The notes beneath the pieces are model-generated. The model made no database searches, was not told the origin of the DNA, and saw only the letters and a list, made by a program, of their open reading frames with translations. The translations under genes and the position numbers were made by a program. Shown one piece after another: positions 27,117 through 36,078 of a stretch of 64,000 nt of DNA. Within the stretch, counting starts at the first letter, position 1. Every line of letters begins with the position of its first letter. Origin of the DNA: Corynebacterium gottingense (GTDB taxonomy: Bacteria > Actinomycetota > Actinomycetes > Mycobacteriales > Mycobacteriaceae); assembly GCF_003693265.1 (NCBI RefSeq), contig NZ_RDRE01000006.1:82127-146126 (forward strand), written 5' to 3'.

Positions 27117-28514
27117 CTAGTCGGCGGGCCAGGCGAAGGAGACTTCGCGCTGGGTGGCGTCGGCAAGCACGAGCGAAAACTTCGTCTCCGTGCCCTCCCC
27201 CGGCGCGCCGACGGACGGGGCGAGCACCGGCGGGTCCGCGATGAAGATGCGGGCGCGGTCCTCCTCGTTGACCGTGAGCGTCACGCCCTCGAAGTTGTGG
27301 CCGACCCACGGCTCGAGCACGGTCGCCTCGGTCAGGTTCAAGCACGCCTTGTCCACGGTGTTGGCCAGCTGGGACGTCCGCCCCATCGTCTTCATCACCC
27401 TTGGTGCGTCCTCGCGCACCCACTCCGGCACCTCCGTGCCCGCGCAGATAGCCAGGCAGACTTCGGTGGCGTAGCGGTCGACCAGTCGGCGCAGCGGCGC
27501 GGTGACGTGACTGTAGTAGCCGCCGATGCCCGCGTGTACCTCCGGCTCCTTCTCCGACAGGTCCACGTAGCCCGCGCCGCGCAGCAGCTTCTGTGCCTCG
27601 CGCATCATGGCCATCCCGCGCGGGGTGTCCGCGTCGATCCCGGCGAGGAACTCGCCGATGTTGCCGCCGACCTCGTAGCCCAGGTTCGACGCCTCGCGCC
27701 GGAACTCGGCCTCCGCCTCACCGGTCGCGGGCCCGAGCGTGCGCAGGAACCCGACGCCAGCCTCCACCATCATGTTGCCCGCCACCATGCCGGTGAGCAG
27801 GGAGATCTCCGAGTTGTAGTCCATGACGGGGTGGCGCGGCTCGATGACCAGCTCGAAGGTCCCGCCCTCGCCGACCACGCGCACGCTGGGCAGCCGTAGG
27901 TTGATCGCCTCGCGCCGCAGCGAGCTGCGCTGCCGCAGCTGGCCGACCTCGGGGAGCAAGCGTATCGACGCGTGCGGCTCCCCCCGCACGAAGTCCTCGT
28001 GCACCCCGTCGTAGTCCAGCCGGGCCACCGAGCGCACCAGAGCGCGCTCGACGTGAGCGCTGTCCACCTCGCCGTCCTGGTCCAGCTCGAACGTCCACAA
28101 CACCGCCGGCCGGTCCACGTCCGGCAGCAGCGAGGCGGAACCCTCGCTCAGGCTCGGCGGGTGCAGGCGGGCCGGCTCGTCGGGAAGGTAGATGGTCTGG
28201 CCGCGCTGCAGCGACTCGTCCTTCACCGCCCCGCCCGGCTCCACAAAGGCGGCGACGTCCGCGATCGCGTACGTGACGGTGTAGCCGCCGCCTCCTCCCT
28301 CGCCGCGCTCGGCGATGTGCACCGCCTGGTCCAGGTCGCGGGAGCCGACTGGGTCGATGGTGACGAGGGGGATCGAGCGGGCGTCGATACGCTGCCCGGC
28401 GAACCGATCGGTGAGCTGCGTCGCTTCCTCGAGCACCTGCGGCGGGAAGTCGGTGGGGACGGAGAATTCGCTCGCGATAGCGCGAAAGTTCAGCGGCGCG
28501 GCATACAGTTTCAT
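27117..28514 (-). CDS. RNB-domain 3'-5' exoribonuclease
   Basis: A 465-aa protein made mainly of the RNase II/R catalytic RNB domain. The metal-site motif is IDPVGSRDLDQAVHI (family consensus D..DA.DLDDA), preceded by ERIDARSIP-like sequence, and the C-terminal block GYYSHVTAPLRRLVDRY is typical. It lacks the N-terminal cold-shock domains and much of the S1 domain of E. coli RNase II, as in other actinobacterial homologues. The neighbouring rnpB and RNase H genes make this a cluster of RNA-processing functions. Confidence 0.88.
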   Translation of the reverse strand: MKLYAAPLNFRAIASEFSVPTDFPPQVLEEATQLTDRFAGQRIDARSIPLVTIDPVGSRDLDQAVHIAERGEGGGGGYTVTYAIADVAAFVEPGGAVKDESLQRGQTIYLPDEPARLHPPSLSEGSASLLPDVDRPAVLWTFELDQDGEVDSAHVERALVRSVARLDYDGVHEDFVRGEPHASIRLLPEVGQLRQRSSLRREAINLRLPSVRVVGEGGTFELVIEPRHPVMDYNSEISLLTGMVAGNMMVEAGVGFLRTLGPATGEAEAEFRREASNLGYEVGGNIGEFLAGIDADTPRGMAMMREAQKLLRGAGYVDLSEKEPEVHAGIGGYYSHVTAPLRRLVDRYATEVCLAICAGTEVPEWVREDAPRVMKTMGRTSQLANTVDKACLNLTEATVLEPWVGHNFEGVTLTVNEEDRARIFIADPPVLAPSVGAPGEGTETKFSLVLADATQREVSFAWPAD

Positions 28515-28555
28515 ACCCCGCCATCGTGCCAGAGTCTGCGGGAGCGCGCAGTGCG

Positions 28556-28962
<407 letters not shown>

Positions 28963-28969
28963 AGCCGTC

Positions 28970-28975
28970 ATTGTA
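28970..28975 (-). promoter_or_regulatory. -10 box of rnpB
   Basis: TACAAT on the minus strand immediately upstream of the RNase P RNA. Confidence 0.55.
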
Positions 28976-28977
28976 CC

Positions 28978-30165
28978 TTACCTGTGGTGCGCGACATCGT
29001 TGACGCAGCGTACGACGCCAAAATCGTCGTAGAAATCCACCACGGACACGCTGGCCAGGTCCAGGTAGGTGTGCTTGAACACCTCCGCCCCGGCGCCGAG
29101 CCCCTGCCGGATCACGCTCTTGATCGGCATCATGTGGCTGACCACCAGGATGGTCTGCCCGGCGCGCTCCTCCTGTAGCTTCAGCCGCGCGCGGGTCACC
29201 CGTCGGTGCAGCGCGGCGAGCGATTCGCCCCGTGGCGGGGCCTTGCTTACCGACGCCTCCCATTCCCCAAACTCATGCGGAAACTTCCCCCGGGCCTCGT
29301 CCCTCGTCAGCCCCTCGAAGTCGCCGAAGTTGATCTCCCGGAATCCGTCGTTGGTTGCAAACGCGTCGAACCCGAGCGCGTCGGCCGCGGCGCGCGCGGT
29401 CTGCTGGGCGCGCGCCTGCGGCGAGGCGACGATCGCGTCGATGGGCCCAAACTGCGACTCCTGCGCCAGCGCGGTGAGCGCCCCGGCGGCGCGGCGCGCC
29501 TGCGCGCGGCCCAGCTCGGTCAGCTCCGGGTTGGAGGTGCCGGAGAGGCGGTGTTCCGCGGAGTGCGCGGTCTGCCCGTGGCGCAGCAGGATGAAGCGGG
29601 TGCGGGTTGCGCCGCTGTTGCCGTAGACCAGCGCGCCGGGGTGGGCGGCGGCCGCGGTGGCGGAAGCGGCGCGGGTTTTCGGCGCCTTGGGGGGGGCGGT
29701 GGCGCGGGCGGGCGGCCCGCTGTGCAGGCTTGCTTCCTCCACGATGCGGGGCGTGCCGTCCTTCGTGGCGGCGTCCATCGCCTTGTTGGACAGCTCGTCG
29801 GCCTTCTTGTTCTTCGCGCGCGGCACCCAGGTGTAGGTGACGCGGTCGAAGCCGCCGGCGAGCTTGCGGGCCTTGACGGCGAGCTTCTGCATGTCAGGGT
29901 GCTTGATCTTCCAGCGGCCGTTCATCTGCTCGACAACCAGCTTGGAGTCCATGGACACCGCCACCTCGGTGGCTCCCAGCTCGGCGGCGGCCTCGAGGCC
30001 GCGCAGCAGGCCGTGGTACTCGGCGACGTTGTTGGAGGACTTGGAGCCCACCACGTAGACGATCTCGGCGAGGGTCTCCCCGCCCTCGCCGTAGACAACT
30101 GCGCCGGAGCCGGCCACGCCGGGATTGCCGCGCGAGCCGCCGTCAGTAAAGACGCTGACCTTCAT
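28978..30165 (-). CDS. Bifunctional RNase HI / histidine phosphatase (CobC-like) fusion
   Basis: A 395-aa fusion. Residues about 1-135 are an RNase HI domain (FTDGGSRGNPG, then the Glu of NVAEYHGLL and the Asp of VSMDSKLV). An Ala/Pro/Lys linker follows, then a histidine phosphatase domain from about residue 190 with the catalytic RHGQT motif and the second His in VVSHMMPIKS. The mycobacterial counterpart (Rv2228c) is reported to combine RNase H with an acid phosphatase active in cobalamin synthesis. No cobalamin genes are nearby. ATG at 30165, 9 bp after the zinc-ribbon gene. Confidence 0.92.
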   Translation of the reverse strand: MKVSVFTDGGSRGNPGVAGSGAVVYGEGGETLAEIVYVVGSKSSNNVAEYHGLLRGLEAAAELGATEVAVSMDSKLVVEQMNGRWKIKHPDMQKLAVKARKLAGGFDRVTYTWVPRAKNKKADELSNKAMDAATKDGTPRIVEEASLHSGPPARATAPPKAPKTRAASATAAAAHPGALVYGNSGATRTRFILLRHGQTAHSAEHRLSGTSNPELTELGRAQARRAAGALTALAQESQFGPIDAIVASPQARAQQTARAAADALGFDAFATNDGFREINFGDFEGLTRDEARGKFPHEFGEWEASVSKAPPRGESLAALHRRVTRARLKLQEERAGQTILVVSHMMPIKSVIRQGLGAGAEVFKHTYLDLASVSVVDFYDDFGVVRCVNDVAHHR

Positions 30166-30173
30166 CGGCTCCC

Positions 30174-30896
30174 CTACTCCTCGATGGTCAGTCCGGTGCG
30201 GGCCGCAGCCTCGTCCGGGGTGAGGCGCACGCGCACGAGCAGGGCACCGCAATTCGGGCAGGCGGGGACCTCGTCGGCGGGCGTGCCCATCACTGCGGCG
30301 CGCTCGGAGGCGGGCAGCTGGATGAAGCAGGCGTTGCAGGTGCGGCCGTTGAACGCGGCGGCGCCCATTTCGTCGTAGACCTCGAGGACGTCGTCGGGGA
30401 GCTTGTGGCGCAGCGCGGCGGTGTCCACCTGCTCGCGGTCCGGCAGCGCCTCAACGGCACGGCGGGCGGCCTCCACCTTGCGGTCCGCCTCGTCCAGGCG
30501 CGCGCCGTGGTTGTCGCGGTTGTTGCGCAGCGCGGCGATCTCGTTGTGCGCCTCCTTGAGCTCGGAGAGCAGGTCCGCGATGCGCGACTTCGCCGCGTAG
30601 CGGTCGTGCTCCAGGTCCTTGCGGCGCTCCGGGTTGGTCTCGGCGCCGAGCTGGCGCTTGTCATCAATCTCGCGCTTCTTCAGCTTGCGCTCGTCCTCCT
30701 GGATGCGCAGGATCTCCAGCTCCATGTCGTCCACGGCCATCTGCGCGGCGGCGGACGCCGCCTGTAGGTCCTTGCGCTCCTTGAGCAGCCTCTCCAGCTC
30801 CTGCTCCTCCGGACGCGCCGAATCCGGGTGCGCGGCCACGCGGTCCGCCTTGGCCAGCTCCAGCAGGATCGGCTGCTCCTCTGCGGAAAGCTTCAC
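30174..30896 (-). CDS. Coiled-coil C4-type zinc-ribbon protein
   Basis: A 240-aa protein: a long coiled coil (about residues 25-160, rich in Glu, Lys, Arg and Leu heptads) ending in a four-cysteine zinc ribbon (CNACFIQL...ACPNCGALL). This CT398/CdsZ-type architecture is common in actinobacteria next to Nif3 and RNase H genes and is thought to bind nucleic acid. The ATG at 30896 is supported by GGAGGAGTA upstream. It sits between the Nif3 and RNase H-phosphatase genes as the middle of a three-gene operon. Confidence 0.88.
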   Translation of the reverse strand: MKLSAEEQPILLELAKADRVAAHPDSARPEEQELERLLKERKDLQAASAAAQMAVDDMELEILRIQEDERKLKKREIDDKRQLGAETNPERRKDLEHDRYAAKSRIADLLSELKEAHNEIAALRNNRDNHGARLDEADRKVEAARRAVEALPDREQVDTAALRHKLPDDVLEVYDEMGAAAFNGRTCNACFIQLPASERAAVMGTPADEVPACPNCGALLVRVRLTPDEAAARTGLTIEE

Positions 30897-30914
30897 GGGG
30901 TACTCCTCCTTTTG

Positions 30915-32069
30915 CTACTTCGTTGTCTCTGGGTGCCCGGGGTGCGCAGACACCGTCCACGGATCGGTGCGGATGTCCAGCACCTGCGTCTGCACGCCTA
31001 GCGGCTCAACGATACTCGCCGCCTGCTCCGTCCACGGAAACTCGCTCGCCCAGTGCGCCGTATCAATCACGGCGGGCCCGCCCGCGCGCAGGTGTTCGTC
31101 CACCGGGTGGTGCCGCAGGTCCGAGGTCACGTATACGTCAACGCCAAGCTTTGCGACGTCACCGAGGAACCCATCCCCCGCCCCCGAGGACACCGCGACG
31201 CGCCGCACCAGCAGGTCCGGGTCCCCCGCGGCGCGCACGCCCCACACCGTTTCCGGCAGCGCGTCGGCCACCTGCTGCGTGAACTCGCGCAGCGTCATCG
31301 GCTCGGGCAGCTCGCCCACGCGGCCGAGCCCGTAGGCGTGCTCCAGCTCGCGCGTGCCTGCGGGCTGTGCCATCTGGACGACGTCGAAGGCGGGTTCCTC
31401 GTAGGGGTGGGAGGCGCGGAGGGCGTCGATAAGCGAGGCGCGCAAGCGCGTGGGGGCGACGAACTCGACGCGGACCTCGGGCGCGGTGAAGTGCGCGCCC
31501 ACCTCGCCGTCGGTGGGGTCGGCGCCCTCGACGGGGGTGAACTCGCCGGTGCCGTCGTGGCTGAACGCGCACTCGCGGTAGTTGCCAATCGCGCCGGCGC
31601 CGGCGCCGAACAGTGCGCGCTTGACATCGTCGGCATCCGCGGGCGGCACGTGGACGCCCCAGCGGTCGGTGCCATCGAGGAAGATGGGCTTAATCGGGCG
31701 GCCTGGGGTGATGCCCACCAGCTCGGCGAGCTTGTCGGACACGCCAGGCCGCGCGGAATCCGCATTCGTGTGCGCGGCGAACAGGGCGCACCCGCCCGCG
31801 ATGAGGGTGTGGACCACCTTGCCCTTCGGGGTATTCGCCGCTACCGAGCTCACCCCGCGCAGCAGCAGCGGGTGGTGCACCACAAGCATCTGCGCGCCCG
31901 CGTCCACCGCGGCCTGCGCCACCTCCAGCGTGCAGTCGAGGGCGAAGGCCACCTTGGACACCTCCGCGTCCGGGTCCCCGCAGACCAGGCCCACCTTGTC
32001 CCAGCTCTCGGCCAGCTGCGGCGGGTAGGCGGTCTCCAGGGCGCGGACAACATCAGCTACAACAGTCAT
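30915..32069 (-). CDS. Nif3-like dinuclear metal-centre protein (GTP cyclohydrolase I type 2 family)
   Basis: A 384-aa Nif3/YbgI-family protein. Metal-binding residues are visible in MLVVHHPLLLRG, FAAHTNADSAR and VIDTAHWASE, and a central CutA-like insertion (about residues 140-250) is present, as in Gram-positive members. The biochemical role of the family is unsettled, and the GTP cyclohydrolase label comes from homology. ATG at 32069 has TAGGCT (32077-32082) 7 nt upstream, so it probably heads a leaderless operon with the zinc-ribbon and RNase H genes. Confidence 0.88.
   Translation of the reverse strand: MTVVADVVRALETAYPPQLAESWDKVGLVCGDPDAEVSKVAFALDCTLEVAQAAVDAGAQMLVVHHPLLLRGVSSVAANTPKGKVVHTLIAGGCALFAAHTNADSARPGVSDKLAELVGITPGRPIKPIFLDGTDRWGVHVPPADADDVKRALFGAGAGAIGNYRECAFSHDGTGEFTPVEGADPTDGEVGAHFTAPEVRVEFVAPTRLRASLIDALRASHPYEEPAFDVVQMAQPAGTRELEHAYGLGRVGELPEPMTLREFTQQVADALPETVWGVRAAGDPDLLVRRVAVSSGAGDGFLGDVAKLGVDVYVTSDLRHHPVDEHLRAGGPAVIDTAHWASEFPWTEQAASIVEPLGVQTQVLDIRTDPWTVSAHPGHPETTK
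31422..31434 (-). repeat. 13-bp repeat, exact copy 5
   Basis: Sense copy in the Nif3-like gene encoding Ser-Leu-Ile-Asp-Ala, with Leu as CTT; followed by C. Confidence 0.9.
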
Positions 32070-32092
32070 GGCACCCAGCCTACAAATTTGCC

Positions 32093-32764
32093 ATGCTGGG
32101 GTCCGTGATTGATACAGCAAACAACGGCGGGCAGGACACCATCCTGCTCGACGTGGACGGCACCATCATCGATTCCTATCCCGGCATCCGCGAGGGATTC
32201 CTCCGCGGGCTCGACGCGGTGGGCGCGACGCGCCCCGCCGAGGACTTCATCCGCCGCATCCCCGGTCCGCCGATGCGTGACTCCATGGCGGCAGCAGGCC
32301 TGGGACCCGACCAGGTCGAGCGTGCCATGCAGGCGTACTCCGACTACATGAGCAGCGAGGGCTGGCAGCGCTTCACCGTCTTCGACGGCATGGCGGAGCT
32401 CATCGCCCGGTGGAAGGACGAGGGGTGGAAGGTGTGCACGGCGACGTCGAAAAGCGAGCACTTCGCGCGGCTGGCGCTGGAGCGCGCGGGGGTGCTTGAG
32501 CACATCGACTTCCTCGGCGCGGCGAACTGGGACGCCGGGCGCAGCACGAAGATCGAGGTCATCCAGTACGTGCTGGACAACGCGGACCCGTACCGCCCGG
32601 TGATGGTGGGCGACCGGATTCACGACTTCGCCGGCGCGGCCGAGTTCGGCCTGCCGTCCATAGCCGTGACCTGGGGCTACGGCGCCGAGGAGGAATGGGA
32701 ACAGGCCACCTACGTGGCGCACACGTCGACTGAACTGGAGGACATTGTCCGTGAGTACTGCTAA
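32093..32764 (+). CDS. HAD-superfamily phosphatase (phosphoglycolate phosphatase-like)
   Basis: A HAD hydrolase of about 220 aa. Motif I is LLDVDGTIIDS, the cap region follows, motif II/III residues are in CTATSKSEH and a lysine, and motif IV is VMVGDRIHDFAGA. Substrate unknown. The start is uncertain: ATG at 32093 or GTG at 32105. It is divergent from the Nif3-like gene and overlaps the next gene by 14 bp, indicating an operon with the tyrosine phosphatase. Confidence 0.85.
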   Translation: MLGSVIDTANNGGQDTILLDVDGTIIDSYPGIREGFLRGLDAVGATRPAEDFIRRIPGPPMRDSMAAAGLGPDQVERAMQAYSDYMSSEGWQRFTVFDGMAELIARWKDEGWKVCTATSKSEHFARLALERAGVLEHIDFLGAANWDAGRSTKIEVIQYVLDNADPYRPVMVGDRIHDFAGAAEFGLPSIAVTWGYGAEEEWEQATYVAHTSTELEDIVREYC

Positions 32765-33251
32765 CCCCTTGCACATCGACTTCGTCTGCACCGGCAACAT
32801 CTGCCGCTCGCCGATGGCCGAGGTCATCGTGCGCGACGCGCTCACCGCAGCGGGACTTGGTGGCGAGGTCCGCGTCACCTCCTCCGGCATCGGCGGCTGG
32901 CACGTCGGCGGCCCGGCCGACGAGCGCGCGCAAGCCGAGCTCGCCGCACACGGCTACGACGGCTCGCAGCACAAGGCCGCACAGTTCGGTGGCGACCGCT
33001 TCGACGCGGACCTCATCGTCGCCCTGGATACCAACCACGTCTCCGAGCTCGTCGCGCGCGGCGTACCGGAGCAGCGCGTGCGCCTGATCCGCTCCTTCGA
33101 CCCCGCCGCGCCTGAGGGCGCCGGGGTCGCCGACCCCTACTACGGCGGCCCGGCCGGCTTCACCACCACGCGAGAGCAGATCGAGGCCGCCGTCGACGGC
33201 ATCGTCGCCTGGGTCCGCGACCGGGTTCAGTCCCAGCCCCGCACCGACTAA
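32751..33251 (+). CDS. Low-molecular-weight protein tyrosine phosphatase
   Basis: A 166-aa protein with the active-site P-loop CTGNICRS (Cx5R) near the N-terminus and the general-acid DPYYGG loop near residue 125. It dephosphorylates phosphotyrosine in proteins or small phosphoesters. The GTG at 32751 is preferred to TTG at 32745 because GGAGG then lies at proper distance (9 nt). It overlaps the upstream HAD gene. Confidence 0.93.
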   Translation: MSTANPLHIDFVCTGNICRSPMAEVIVRDALTAAGLGGEVRVTSSGIGGWHVGGPADERAQAELAAHGYDGSQHKAAQFGGDRFDADLIVALDTNHVSELVARGVPEQRVRLIRSFDPAAPEGAGVADPYYGGPAGFTTTREQIEAAVDGIVAWVRDRVQSQPRTD

Positions 33252-33262
33252 ACTAGGCCAGC

Positions 33263-34258
33263 GTGAAGGGCGAACAGGAACGAGAACAGAAGCGAGACGG
33301 CACGCGCGGAACTGCCGAGAAGCGGTGGTGGAAAACCTTTCTCACCCCGGGCTGGATCATCGCCGCGATCCTGATCGCCCTGTTCTCCTACTACGCGTTC
33401 ACCTTCCTCGCCCCCTGGCAGCTGGGGAAGAACGAGGCGCTCGAGCAGCGCAACGAGCACATCAGCGAAGCGTTCGACCACGACCCGGTCCCGCTTTCGG
33501 ACCTGCTCGGAGCGGACGGCACCATCAGCCAGGACAGCGAGTGGGCCCGCGTCACCGCCACCGGCCACTACCTAGACCGCACCGTGCTGCTGCGCCTGCG
33601 CCCCGTGGACCGCAACCCCGCCTTCCAGGTCCTCACCCCCTTCGCGCTGGACAACGGCCCCACCATCCTGGTCAACCGCGGGTGGGTCCCCGCCGAGAAC
33701 TCCACCCAGGTGCCCGAAATCGCGCCTGCCCCCACCGGCGACGTCACGCTGGAGGCCATGCTCCTTGCCGGCGAGCCCACGCACCCCAAGGCGCCGATGC
33801 AGGACCAGGGCTACGACATGGTCTACTCCATCGCCCCCGCCCAGGTCGGTGAGCTCACCGGCACCGAACTGGTCGCCCCCTACCTGCAGCTGCTCTCCGG
33901 CCAGCCCGGCGAGCTCACCGCCATCCCGCTGCCCGTGCTCGAGACCGGCAACCACCTCTCCTACGGCCTGCAGTGGATCGCGTTCGGCATCATGGCGCCG
34001 GCGGGCCTCATCTACTTCATCGTCGCCGAGACCCGCGAGCGCCGCCGCTTCCGCGAGGAGCAGGAGCAAATGCTTCTCGACGCCCCCGCCTCCGGCCCCG
34101 GGCCCGGGCCCGACCCCGAGTCTGCGGATGAGGAGGGTGAGGGTGGCGTCGAAAAGCATGCCCCAATGCCCCCGGCCCCCGCGCGGTCGCGGGCGCGCTA
34201 CGGCGACGGTCGGCGCAACCCGTGGCAGCGCGCCTACGATAGGCAGGAGGAACGCTGA
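33263..34258 (+). CDS. SURF1-family protein with acidic Pro-rich C-terminal extension
   Basis: A 331-aa SURF1 protein, linked to cytochrome c oxidase assembly. It has the two-helix topology (helices near residues 30-50 and 233-255) around an extracytoplasmic domain with the family's LLVNRGWVP-type segment (here ILVNRGWVPAEN). The cytoplasmic tail (about residues 265-331) is unusual: a Pro/Gly-rich and Asp/Glu-rich stretch bounded by inverted near-copies of the 13-bp repeat (34072-34084 and 34145-34157). GTG at 33263 has TAAACT 8 nt upstream. Confidence 0.87.
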   Translation: MKGEQEREQKRDGTRGTAEKRWWKTFLTPGWIIAAILIALFSYYAFTFLAPWQLGKNEALEQRNEHISEAFDHDPVPLSDLLGADGTISQDSEWARVTATGHYLDRTVLLRLRPVDRNPAFQVLTPFALDNGPTILVNRGWVPAENSTQVPEIAPAPTGDVTLEAMLLAGEPTHPKAPMQDQGYDMVYSIAPAQVGELTGTELVAPYLQLLSGQPGELTAIPLPVLETGNHLSYGLQWIAFGIMAPAGLIYFIVAETRERRRFREEQEQMLLDAPASGPGPGPDPESADEEGEGGVEKHAPMPPAPARSRARYGDGRRNPWQRAYDRQEER

Positions 34259-34280
34259 CCCCGGCGCAGGAAGGATCCCG

Positions 34281-34997
34281 ATGCCACCGCAACTGACCGT
34301 CACCGACCACGACATTCTCGCCGCCCACCTGGACCTTTTCCGCCGCGCCGGGCTGACGCTCGCACCCGGCATCGAGATCGCCGACGTTGAGGACGGCGTC
34401 TGCGACGACCTCGAGGGCTTCCGCGTCGCCCCCGCGACAACGGTGCTTTCGCTTATCGACGCCGACGCACACCCCTTCTTCACCTCCGTCACCTTCTCCG
34501 ACGGACTCGACGGCCCCCGCATCCCCTCCACGCACGCGCAGCTGCCGGCGTACGTCCACGCGATCTGCGACCCCGCCGGCACGGACCTACGCGACGTCGC
34601 CGTCGTGCCCGACCCGGGCTCCGCTACTGCCGGCACGCTGCGCCTCCAGTTCGGCGAGTGGGACGTGGTCGACGTCTCCTACGACCTGACGAGCGGTGGC
34701 TGGGAGCCGGACCGCGTGAACGGGTCGCGCGGGCTGGTCCCCGACCTCATCGCCGCTGCGCTGCCGACGGGCGGGGAGGCAGCCCTCTTCGCCACCGCCG
34801 ACGGCGACACCGCGATCATCTACCTCACGCCGAAGACCGGCGCGGATGCGGGCGTTGCGCACGGCCGTCCCGCGCCGCACACCTCCCCGGATGCAAAGAA
34901 GCCGGTCACCGCCGCGGCCGCGCGGGCGGCGGAGCGCAACACGGCGATTGACAACCTGCTCACGGTCCTGGCTGCGGAGTCCGAAGCAGACGCGTAG
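34281..34997 (+). CDS. Conserved protein of unknown function, 238 aa
   Basis: A soluble protein with no signal peptide or membrane helix, rich in Asp and Ala: MPPQLTVTDHDILAAHLDLFRRAGLT at the start, and a middle β-rich stretch (GTLRLQFGEWDVVDVSYDLT). I do not recognise a domain. AAGGA precedes the ATG by 7 nt. It follows SURF1 by 22 bp on the same strand, so it may be co-transcribed. An exact 13-bp repeat copy lies in frame (VLSLIDAD). Confidence 0.65.
   Translation: MPPQLTVTDHDILAAHLDLFRRAGLTLAPGIEIADVEDGVCDDLEGFRVAPATTVLSLIDADAHPFFTSVTFSDGLDGPRIPSTHAQLPAYVHAICDPAGTDLRDVAVVPDPGSATAGTLRLQFGEWDVVDVSYDLTSGGWEPDRVNGSRGLVPDLIAAALPTGGEAALFATADGDTAIIYLTPKTGADAGVAHGRPAPHTSPDAKKPVTAAAARAAERNTAIDNLLTVLAAESEADA
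34451..34463 (+). repeat. 13-bp repeat, exact copy 6
   Basis: Sense copy in the 238-aa gene encoding Ser-Leu-Ile-Asp-Ala, preceded by CTTTC exactly as copy 4 is. Confidence 0.9.
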
Positions 34998-35007
34998 GGT
35001 TGGTGAC

Positions 35008-36078
35008 ATGACAATCACCAGCAAAGTCCTGCAGAAAGTCAGCCCCGACGCACCGTTCAAGGTCGTCGAGATCGAGCGCCGCGACCCGCGCGAAGACGAC
35101 GTGGTCATTGACATCAAGGCCGCGGGCATCTGCCACTCCGACATCCACACGATCCGCAACGAGTGGGGCGAGGCCCACTTCCCGCTCACCGTGGGCCACG
35201 AGATCGCGGGCGTGGTCGAGGCGGTGGGCAGCAAGGTGACCAAGTTCAAGGTCGGCGACCGCGTGGGCGTCGGCTGCCTGGTCAACTCCTGCGGCGAGTG
35301 CGAGCAGTGCAAGAACGGCCAGGAGCAGAACTGTCTCAACGGCAACGTGGGCACCTACAACTCCGAGGACGTCGACGGCACCATCACCCAGGGCGGCTAC
35401 GCCGAAAAGGTCGTCGTGAACGAGAACTTCGTCTGCACGATCCCGGATGGGCTGGATTTCGACGTCGCCGCGCCCCTCCTCTGCGCCGGCATCACCACCT
35501 ACGGGCCGCTCGCCCGCTGGAACGTGAAGGAGGGCGACAAGGTGGCCATCGTCGGACTCGGCGGGCTCGGCCACATGGGCGTACAAATCGCCGCCGTGAA
35601 GGGTGCCGAGGTCACCGTGATCTCGCGCTCGCTGCGCAAGGAGAAGGAGGCGTACGAGCTCGGCGCCCACCACGTGCTGGCCACCGGCGAGGACGAGGAC
35701 TTCTTTGCCAACCACTGCGGCGAGTTCGACGTGATCCTGTCCACCATCTCCGCGCACTACTCGCTCGATGACTACCTGCAGCTCCTCAAGCCGCGCGGCA
35801 TCATGTCCGTCGTCGGCCTGCCGCCGGAGCAGCTGGGCGTACACATGGGCAGCCTGGTCGGCGGCGGCAAGGTCCTGACCGGCAACAACATCGGTGGCAT
35901 CGCCGAGACCCAGGAGATGCTCGACCTCTGCGCGGAACACGGCATCGGCGCGGTGATTGAGAAGATCGGCGTGGACGACGTCGACGCCGCCTACGAGCGA
36001 GTCGTGGCGGGCGACGTGAAGTTCCGCTTCGTCATCGACACCGAGACGTTCTCGGAGGCTACTTCCGCAGCAGTTTAA
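35008..36078 (+). CDS. Zinc-dependent NAD(P) alcohol dehydrogenase (YahK/CAD-like)
   Basis: A 356-aa medium-chain dehydrogenase. Catalytic zinc ligands appear in GICHSD and GHEIAG; the structural zinc tetrad is CGECEQC...NC; the Rossmann motif is GLGGLGHMG. The pattern fits cinnamyl-alcohol/aldehyde reductases such as YahK, which reduce aldehydes with NADPH. ATG at 35008 has TAGGGT (34995-35000) 7 nt upstream (leaderless). Its end overlaps the convergent exonuclease gene by 20 bp. Confidence 0.92.
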   Translation: MTITSKVLQKVSPDAPFKVVEIERRDPREDDVVIDIKAAGICHSDIHTIRNEWGEAHFPLTVGHEIAGVVEAVGSKVTKFKVGDRVGVGCLVNSCGECEQCKNGQEQNCLNGNVGTYNSEDVDGTITQGGYAEKVVVNENFVCTIPDGLDFDVAAPLLCAGITTYGPLARWNVKEGDKVAIVGLGGLGHMGVQIAAVKGAEVTVISRSLRKEKEAYELGAHHVLATGEDEDFFANHCGEFDVILSTISAHYSLDDYLQLLKPRGIMSVVGLPPEQLGVHMGSLVGGGKVLTGNNIGGIAETQEMLDLCAEHGIGAVIEKIGVDDVDAAYERVVAGDVKFRFVIDTETFSEATSAAV

